From: an uncultured Pelagibacteraceae bacterium
GTDB taxonomy: Bacteria > Pseudomonadota > Alphaproteobacteria > Pelagibacterales > Pelagibacteraceae
Reading direction: 5' to 3'
NCBI GenBank assembly: GCA_902569055.1
Contig: CACFSU010000013.1
Coordinates: 1 to 32,350 of the forward strand
Length of the DNA stretch: 32,350 bases
A model generated the notes under the pieces. That model made no database searches. It worked only from the letters and a program-made list of their open reading frames with translations, and was not told the origin of the DNA. Below are positions 27,297 through 32,350 of this stretch, piece by piece (within the stretch, counting starts at the first letter, position 1; each line of letters opens with the position of its first letter). A program made the position numbers and the translations under genes.

Positions 27297-27582
27297 ATGG
27301 CTACTGACATTATAATTCATGATAAAAAAGACAATGTAGGGGTAGTAGTGATCGAGAAAATAACACCTAAACAGGATTGTTCTTGCTGGGTAATGGAAGA
27401 TGACAGCACAGTAAATATTCAATCATCAGATGAAATACCTTTGGGGCATAAAATAGCAATGATAGACCTAAATGAAGGTGACACAATTTTAAAATATGGT
27501 CACGATATTGGCAAAGTAGTTAAGTCTATCAAAAAAAGGTGAGCATGTGCATGTGCATAATGTAAAAACAAAGAAATGGTAA
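27297..27582 (+). CDS. suyA: Sulfolactate sulfo-lyase subunit A, frameshifted near the 3' end
   Basis: Small subunit of the enzyme that splits 3-sulfolactate into pyruvate and sulfite; it is related to the N-terminal (SAF) domain of altronate dehydratase. Core motifs are [12 protein letters not shown] and [14 protein letters not shown]. The open frame stops at 27539-27541, but removing one A from A7 27531-27537 extends it through [16 protein letters not shown] to TAA 27580-27582. That restores the family-typical GxHVHVHN C-terminus and a 94-residue length. suyB starts 4 bases later. Assigned SuyA rather than a sugar-acid dehydratase subunit because of xsc and the sulfite exporter next door. 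Confidence 0.82.
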
Positions 27583-27586
27583 TAAA

Positions 27587-28754
27587 ATGGAAATTCCAAA
27601 AAGTTTTTTTAGGTTATAAAAGAGAAAATGGAAGAGCGGGTACTAGAAATCATGTAATCATTCTTCCAGTTGATGACATTTCAAATGCATGTGCAGAAGC
27701 AATTGCTAATAACATTAAAGGTACAATCGCACTTCCTCATTCTTATGGAAGACTTCAATTTGGTGCTGATTTAGAACTTCATTTTAGAACAATGATTGGA
27801 ACTGGGAGTAATCCAAATGTTGCAGCAGTAATCGTTATTGGGATAGAACCTAAATGGACTAAAAAAATTGTTGATGGTATAGCGAAAACAGGAAAGCCAG
27901 TTGAAGGATTTCATATTGAACGTACTGGAGATATAGGTACTACAATGAAAGCTTCTAAAAAAGCTCAAGAATTTGTAATGTGGGCTTCAGAAAAACAAAG
28001 AGAAGAATGCCCTTTAAGTGATTTATGGATATCTGTTAAGTGTGGAGAGTCAGATACTACATCAGGATTAGCTTCAAACCCAACTGTAGGTAATTTAATG
28101 GATAAACTAGAGCCTTTGGGTGTTCATTTGTGTTTTGGAGAAACTTCAGAATTAACAGGAGCTGAAAAGGTTTGTGCAACAAGAGGTGCAACTAAAGAAG
28201 CTTCAGAAAAATTTATGAAAACTTGGAGTGATTACAATGACTTTATTTTAAAAGAAGCAACAAATGATCTTTCAGAAAGTCAACCAACTGCAGGGAATAT
28301 TGCTGGTGGCTTAACCACAATAGAGGAAAAAGCTTTTGGAAATTTTCAGAAAATTGGAAATTGTAAATTTATTGATGTCTTAGAACCTGCCGAAGAACCT
28401 AAAAAAGGAAAAGGTTTATATTTTATGGATACTTCTTCAGCAGCTGCAGAATGTGTAACACTACAAGCGGCGGCAGGTTTTAACATCCATTTATTTCCAA
28501 CTGGGCAAGGTAATATTGTTGGAAACCCAATTGAACCTGTTATTAAATTAACAGCAAATCCTTTAACTGTAAAAAGTATGGGTGAACATATTGATTGTGA
28601 TGTTTCAAAAATTCTCTCTAGAGAAATAAATTTATCAGAAGCGGGAGATGAATTAATTAAAACGACTCTAAGAGTGGCAAATGGAAGATTAACTTGTGCT
28701 GAAGCTTTAGGTCATAAAGAATTTGTAATGACTAAACTTTACAGAAGTGCTTAA
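27587..28754 (+). CDS. suyB: Sulfolactate sulfo-lyase subunit B, start region frameshifted
   Basis: Large catalytic subunit, UxaA/altronate-dehydratase C-terminal family. Motifs include [48 protein letters not shown] and [20 protein letters not shown]. The main frame can be read from an ATG at 27576, but a more family-like start is ATG 27587 ([14 protein letters not shown]), which needs one T removed from T7 27604-27610. That places the start 4 bases after the repaired suyA stop and yields 388 residues. Cysteines in SVKCGES and nearby segments could hold an Fe-S or metal site as in related dehydratases. It catalyses beta-elimination of sulfite from sulfolactate, giving pyruvate. Stop abuts the convergent tauE gene. 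Confidence 0.83.
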
Positions 28755-29834
28755 TTAAGCTTTAGCTAAAAATTTTCTTCTAAGATTTGAGAGAAGTCGT
28801 CTTATAAGTGCTGCTCCTACTCCAAGTAAGACAGCAAACATAATTGTAAACAACCCATAAAAGAATGACATTTCTTTAGAAAAATCTACAATAAATTTTG
28901 AAAAAAAGTTTAAATCTGAACTAGTCGTTTTAATAATTCCATTTTTAATTTCATCAGTAAAAAAAGTATCATATGCAATAGCTATCCCAACTATTAATAG
29001 TAATATTGCCAATAAAGCTCTCAAACCTGAGCTATCAATGCTCTCTCCTAATTTTTGACCAATTTGAACACCGATAATTGATCCGATTATTAACATTAAA
29101 ACTAGTAATAAATCTATAGAACCATAGTTGAATGAATGAAGGAAAGTTACAATTACACTTACAAAAATTGTTACAAATAACGATGTTCCTGGAACTAATT
29201 TAGTTGGCATTTTAATTACATAAATCATTGCAGGTACTAAAATAAAAGCCCCACCTATTCCCATTATCGCCGCGATATATCCAACAATTAAACCAATTAT
29301 AATTGGAGTAAAAATACTTTCATATAACTTCGATTTTGGAAATCTCATTCTTAAAGGAAGACCATGAAACCAATAATGAACGTGTAATTTTTTTTTAACT
29401 AAAACATTTCTTTTTGCTTTATCAATTTCTCCAAGACTTTCTACTAACATCAAAGTTCCTATAATTGCTAATATATACATGTATGCTAAAGATATAACTG
29501 TATCTATTTTTCCTATACCTTTAAAATAAGTAAAAGTATAAATTCCTAATGCAGTTCCTATAGCACCACCAATAACAATCATAAAACCCATTTTATAATC
29601 TAAAGAATTTTTTAAATAATGAGTTGTAGATCCTGATACAGAGGTAGCTAAAATATTATTAGCCTCATTTGCTACTGCGTATGCTGGAGGTATTCCTAAA
29701 AAAATTAAAAAAGGTGTCATTAAAAATCCACCACCTACTCCAAATAAACCTGATAGAACTCCAACGATTGCGCTAAGTAAAAGTATTTCAATTGGATTAA
29801 CAAAAACTTGAGCTATCGGTAAAAAAACTTCCAT
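28755..29834 (-). CDS. tauE: TauE/SafE family sulfite exporter-like permease
   Basis: 359-residue membrane protein with the two TauE/SafE repeats: VGVLSGLFGVGGGFLMTPFL near the N-terminus and VGYIAAIMGIGGAFILVPAM in the middle. About eight or nine hydrophobic helices and a basic C-terminal tail (RRLLSNLRRKFLAKA) are visible. Family members export sulfite or sulfoacetate, or move related sulfur anions. Its location next to suyAB and xsc, both sulfite producers, supports sulfite export. Start is ATG, 54 bases from the divergent small secreted-protein gene; stop abuts the suyB stop. No frame interruption. Confidence 0.85.
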   Translation of the reverse strand: MEVFLPIAQVFVNPIEILLLSAIVGVLSGLFGVGGGFLMTPFLIFLGIPPAYAVANEANNILATSVSGSTTHYLKNSLDYKMGFMIVIGGAIGTALGIYTFTYFKGIGKIDTVISLAYMYILAIIGTLMLVESLGEIDKAKRNVLVKKKLHVHYWFHGLPLRMRFPKSKLYESIFTPIIIGLIVGYIAAIMGIGGAFILVPAMIYVIKMPTKLVPGTSLFVTIFVSVIVTFLHSFNYGSIDLLLVLMLIIGSIIGVQIGQKLGESIDSSGLRALLAILLLIVGIAIAYDTFFTDEIKNGIIKTTSSDLNFFSKFIVDFSKEMSFFYGLFTIMFAVLLGVGAALIRRLLSNLRRKFLAKA

Positions 29835-29888
29835 AAATATTTAATTCTAAGTTGATTAGTACTCATATATATATCTGTCAATAGACAT

Positions 29889-30128
29889 ATGAAAAAAATT
29901 ATTATTTTACAATTACTAAGTATATTGCTTCTAAACAATGCTATAGGCGCAATAGCTAATTGTAATGGTGGGAAATGTGAATTTAGTTTCAGTAATCATT
30001 ATAAATCTGCTCAGACAAATTGTTATCAAACTTTAAATTATGAAGAAGTTGAAACAAATTATTTATATTTTATAATTTTAAAAAATAATGAGCGTTGTGA
30101 TGTATTTGAAACTATAGATAGTGAATAA
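29889..30128 (+). CDS. Small secreted four-cysteine protein, 79 residues
   Basis: Signal peptide MKKIIILQLLSILLLNNAIG followed by a short mature protein with four cysteines (Cys25 and Cys30 in CNGGKC, Cys45, Cys70), suggesting two disulfides in the periplasm. The rest is Asn/Tyr/Glu rich. It has its own short intergenic region shared with tauE and ends 20 bases from the convergent coiled-coil gene. No family is recognised. The clear signal peptide and even cysteine number support a real gene. Confidence 0.6.
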   Translation: MKKIIILQLLSILLLNNAIGAIANCNGGKCEFSFSNHYKSAQTNCYQTLNYEEVETNYLYFIILKNNERCDVFETIDSE

Positions 30129-30148
30129 TAGCAATAATTATTTTTGAA

Positions 30149-31021
30149 CTACTTAAATATATCATTAATTTCATTATCTAAATCAGTATTTTTGTTAGAA
30201 AATTTTTTTTCTTTTTCAATGTTAGATTCAGAAATTTCATTTAATAATTTTGAATTAATTGAATCTTCTACAACTTTTTCTTTAACATAATGGGTGCCAA
30301 CAATATTAGATTTTGTTAAAGAGTGATTTAATTCTTTAATTTGCTTATATATATTATTTTTTTCACTTTCTAGTTCATCAAAATTACTTTTTATAATTTC
30401 ATATTTTTTTTGAATATTAATTATTTCACTTGATAATCTAGTATTATCATCTTGGTAAAATTTAATTTGGTTAATCATTTTTTGATTTTGAAATTTATAG
30501 TTCAATGTATCAGACTGTTCTTTTTTAAGTTGATCAATATTATTTTGTAAATTTTTATTATGTTTAATAAAGCGTCCAATAGTATTTTTTAGTTCTGCAT
30601 TATGAATTAATAATCTTTTATTACTACTAGATAAATCATCTATTTTTTTTTCTAATTCTCTGTATTCTAATTTTAATTTTTCATTATTAGTCTTATAATC
30701 GTCAATCAATAGTTTTTGATTTTCAAAAATATCAGATTGAATTTTATTACGATCAAATAATATTTTTTCATCTTGTAATTTTTTTATTTCTAATTCTTGA
30801 ATGTTTATTGATTTAGAAATTTCATTAGTTTGTGCATTAATATTTTCATTGATATGTTCTGCATTTTTTTTAATATCTAAAAATTTTTTACCTAGTTCAT
30901 TGTCATTTTCTGAAACATGTTCTTGCGATTTTTTTAGAGATAATTCAGCTTCTTCAATTAAATTTTCAGTTTCTTTGGGTAATTCTTTAGATCCAAACAA
31001 AGAATCTTTATCATCATTCAT
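30149..31021 (-). CDS. Coiled-coil protein, paralogue of the gene at 31757
   Basis: 290 residues, almost entirely charged heptad-like helix (Glu/Lys/Asn/Ile/Leu). It has no signal peptide or membrane segment, so it should be cytoplasmic. The segment from about residue 140 (NAELKNTIGRFIKHNKNL, IKFYQDDNTRLSSE, KEKVVEDSI) to the C-terminal NEINDIFK aligns by eye with the protein at 31757-32350 (NSELKNTISKH, IKFYQDENVRLSGE, EVISRIFKKL), so the two arose by duplication. The N-terminus (SLFGSKELPKE) differs. It lies 20 bases after the zinc-ribbon gene. Function unknown; a structural or scaffold role is a guess. Confidence 0.75.
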   Translation of the reverse strand: MNDDKDSLFGSKELPKETENLIEEAELSLKKSQEHVSENDNELGKKFLDIKKNAEHINENINAQTNEISKSINIQELEIKKLQDEKILFDRNKIQSDIFENQKLLIDDYKTNNEKLKLEYRELEKKIDDLSSSNKRLLIHNAELKNTIGRFIKHNKNLQNNIDQLKKEQSDTLNYKFQNQKMINQIKFYQDDNTRLSSEIINIQKKYEIIKSNFDELESEKNNIYKQIKELNHSLTKSNIVGTHYVKEKVVEDSINSKLLNEISESNIEKEKKFSNKNTDLDNEINDIFK

Positions 31022-31041
31022 AAATTTGAAATTTTTATATT

Positions 31042-31680
31042 TTATTTAATCAGGCCTGGAGAAAAAAATTTAAATTTTTTTTCTTTTTTGTCAATATTTT
31101 TATTATGTTTTTCGTCACTAGATTTTTTATAACCATTACCTATATCTACGACATCGCTACTATTAACTTTAATTTTTTGTTCTTCTGAGTATGTTTTAGA
31201 TGCATCTTCATTATAGGAATTAATTTTGGACTCTATATAGTTTGTCTTTTCCTCAATATCTTTATTTTTTGACTCTATATTTGCCGAAGTTGTTCTAATC
31301 TCTTTTCTAATTTTATTAACTTTATTATCTAATTCTAATTCTTCTAAATTTAATTGTTCTGTTTGTTTTAATCGATTCTCAAAAGCTGTAACTTTATCCG
31401 CTAATTCTTTTTGTTTATTTAGTTCTTCTTTTTTAGAATTTAAATCATCTTCTAAACTTGAAATTTTTTCCTCCTGCTCTTTTTTTCTCAAATTAATTTG
31501 AGATTCAGTTTTAACTAAATCACTTGTAAGTTCTAACAATCTATTTTCTAAATACTGTGTTTTGCTTTCATATATCCATTGTTCATTACAATGTTTACAT
31601 TTAATTAATTTGCCTTCTAGCTCGGATCCTTCATCAATAAGATAAAATTTTTTTTTACAATTTTTGCAATGTAACATCAT
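31042..31680 (-). CDS. Zinc-ribbon (MJ0042-like) coiled-coil protein
   Basis: 212 residues. The N-terminus forms a zinc ribbon, Cys5-x2-Cys8 (CKNC) and Cys28-x2-Cys31 (CKHC), followed by NEQW, resembling the MJ0042 finger-like domain. From about residue 40 to 155 there is a long charged coiled coil, then a disordered Lys/Ser-rich tail ending FFSPGLIK. Two adjacent ATG codons start it; I keep the first. It lies 76 bases after one coiled-coil gene and 20 before its paralogue, so the three probably make one operon. MJ0042 domains occur in alphaproteobacterial proteins of mostly unknown function; no reaction can be assigned. Confidence 0.75.
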   Translation of the reverse strand: MMLHCKNCKKKFYLIDEGSELEGKLIKCKHCNEQWIYESKTQYLENRLLELTSDLVKTESQINLRKKEQEEKISSLEDDLNSKKEELNKQKELADKVTAFENRLKQTEQLNLEELELDNKVNKIRKEIRTTSANIESKNKDIEEKTNYIESKINSYNEDASKTYSEEQKIKVNSSDVVDIGNGYKKSSDEKHNKNIDKKEKKFKFFSPGLIK

Positions 31681-31756
31681 AATTTATAAATAAATTTTAA
31701 CTTGTTAGAAGATATGTGTCAATAATTACAATTTAGGGAAGAATTTAGATAAATTT

Positions 31757-32350
31757 TCATAATTTTTTAAAAATTCTACTTATTACCTCATCTAAACTTT
31801 TCTGCTCTTTATCATTAAGATGTTCTAAATTCTTATCATTTATATTTGAATCCTTTTTTACAAAATTAGTTGAAATTACATTTCTTTTTTCATCAATAGA
31901 TCTATTTAGTTCTTTAATTTTATTTGATATCTTTTCTTTTTCCATTTCGATATCACTTAAATTTAATTTTATTCTTTCGCTACTTTTTTGAGATGATAAC
32001 AATTCACCAGACAATCTCACGTTTTCATCTTGATAAAATTTAATTTTTTTATTTTTTTCTTCTAATTCTATATTGTTAGATTTTTCTAAATATTTAAGTT
32101 TTTCCTCTAATTTTTTTGAATTAGCAATATGTTTTGAAATAGTATTTTTAAGCTCAGAGTTATTAATTTCAAAAGAACTATTTTTTTGATGCATTGAATC
32201 TAAATATAAATCCTTATTTTTTATTTCAGATTTTAAATCTTTTATTTCTATAGATAATCCACTGTTTTCATGGCGTATTATATCAATATTAGTTTGAAGT
32301 TCATTATTGTTTATTTCTAATTCATTATTTTCAGATATTAATTCTTTATT
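31757..32350 (-). CDS. Coiled-coil protein, partial (5' end outside the window)
   Basis: The reading frame is open to the right edge, so the gene begins beyond 32350; the ATG at 32192-32194 is internal, with 52 more in-frame codons upstream in the window. The visible 197 residues are a continuous coiled coil rich in Glu, Lys, Asn, Ile and Leu, with the IKFYQDENVRLSGELL core and C-terminal EVISRIFKKL. These are shared with the paralogue at 30149-31021. Cytoplasmic by composition. Function unknown. Confidence 0.75.
   Translation of the reverse strand, partial: NKELISENNELEINNNELQTNIDIIRHENSGLSIEIKDLKSEIKNKDLYLDSMHQKNSSFEINNSELKNTISKHIANSKKLEEKLKYLEKSNNIELEEKNKKIKFYQDENVRLSGELLSSQKSSERIKLNLSDIEMEKEKISNKIKELNRSIDEKRNVISTNFVKKDSNINDKNLEHLNDKEQKSLDEVISRIFKKL

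Noticed and set aside
7199..27610. Reading the broken genes as true decaying pseudogenes
   Set aside because: All breaks are single-base gains in homopolymers, the catalytic motifs on both sides are intact, and there are no large deletions or independent stops. Old decay would look different.
26289..27968. Frames opposite xsc (26289-26540), suyA (27237-27422) and suyB (27771-27968)
   Set aside because: Antisense to strongly conserved enzymes; no family features.
28749..28760. Palindrome GCTTAATTAAGC at the suyB/tauE stop-stop junction
   Set aside because: A perfect 12-base palindrome but with no loop and no T-run. It falls on two abutting TAA stops after GCT-type codons, which creates such symmetry by chance; not a convincing bidirectional terminator.
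30801..31049. Plus-strand 82-residue frame rich in Ser, Phe and Ile
   Set aside because: It is the reverse of a Glu/Lys/Asn coiled-coil coding region and has no independent support.
1..32350. CRISPR arrays, insertion sequences, integrases, prophage genes and rRNA
   Set aside because: I looked for regular repeats, transposase or integrase motifs, attachment-site duplication near the tRNA and rRNA-like GC-rich blocks and saw none.

Overview
The window looks like a piece of a streamlined marine alphaproteobacterium, most probably SAR11 (Pelagibacterales). It is very AT-rich and Lys/Asn/Ile-rich, genes abut or overlap, and no gene-free stretch exceeds 300 bases. It carries the alphaproteobacterial tig-clpP-clpX-lon block. 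The assignment rests on composition, gene order and protein character, not on a search.

Layout. (1) 31-5992, minus: tRNA-Leu(UAG), trigger factor, ClpP, ClpX and Lon, a folding and proteolysis cluster read right to left. (2) 6089-9359: compact housekeeping genes on alternating strands (DUF1289, a periplasmic histidine phosphatase, a family-5 uracil-DNA glycosylase, a YbgC thioesterase, DUF3047) with four small proteins of 41-58 residues between them. (3) 9362-14710, minus: a DctPQM TRAP transporter followed by an NCS1 permease and an SDR dehydrogenase. Divergent from it, 14845-18592, plus: a GMC (choline-dehydrogenase-like) oxidoreductase, a TerC-family membrane protein, a second SDR and an M23 peptidase. 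(4) 18660-21662: two SGNH-hydrolase-like proteins converging, with a FAH-family hydratase-like enzyme. (5) 21711-27180, minus: an operon headed by xsc (sulfoacetaldehyde acetyltransferase), then SxtJ-like, DUF5989, a NodU-type carbamoyltransferase and a FAD amine-oxidase-like protein. (6) 27297-29834: suyAB (sulfolactate sulfo-lyase) divergent from xsc, then a TauE/SafE sulfite exporter. (7) 29889-32350: a small secreted Cys protein and a cluster of two paralogous coiled-coil proteins flanking a zinc-ribbon coiled-coil protein; the last gene runs off the window.

How it works together. Xsc, SuyAB and TauE form an organosulfonate module: sulfoacetaldehyde gives acetyl phosphate plus sulfite, sulfolactate gives pyruvate plus sulfite, and sulfite is exported. 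The TRAP transporter and GMC oxidoreductase match the type of genes used for isethionate uptake and oxidation, but their substrate here is unproven. The carbamoyltransferase, DUF5989, SxtJ and SGNH genes look like an O-carbamoylation cassette for a surface or secreted molecule.

Quality warning. Nine genes are interrupted, and every one of the 14 interruptions can be repaired by deleting one base from an A or T homopolymer of 5-9 bases. Thirteen of the 14 lie between 16.0 and 27.7 kb. Insertion-type sequencing error is the simplest explanation. Products are described below in the repaired frame, with run positions given.
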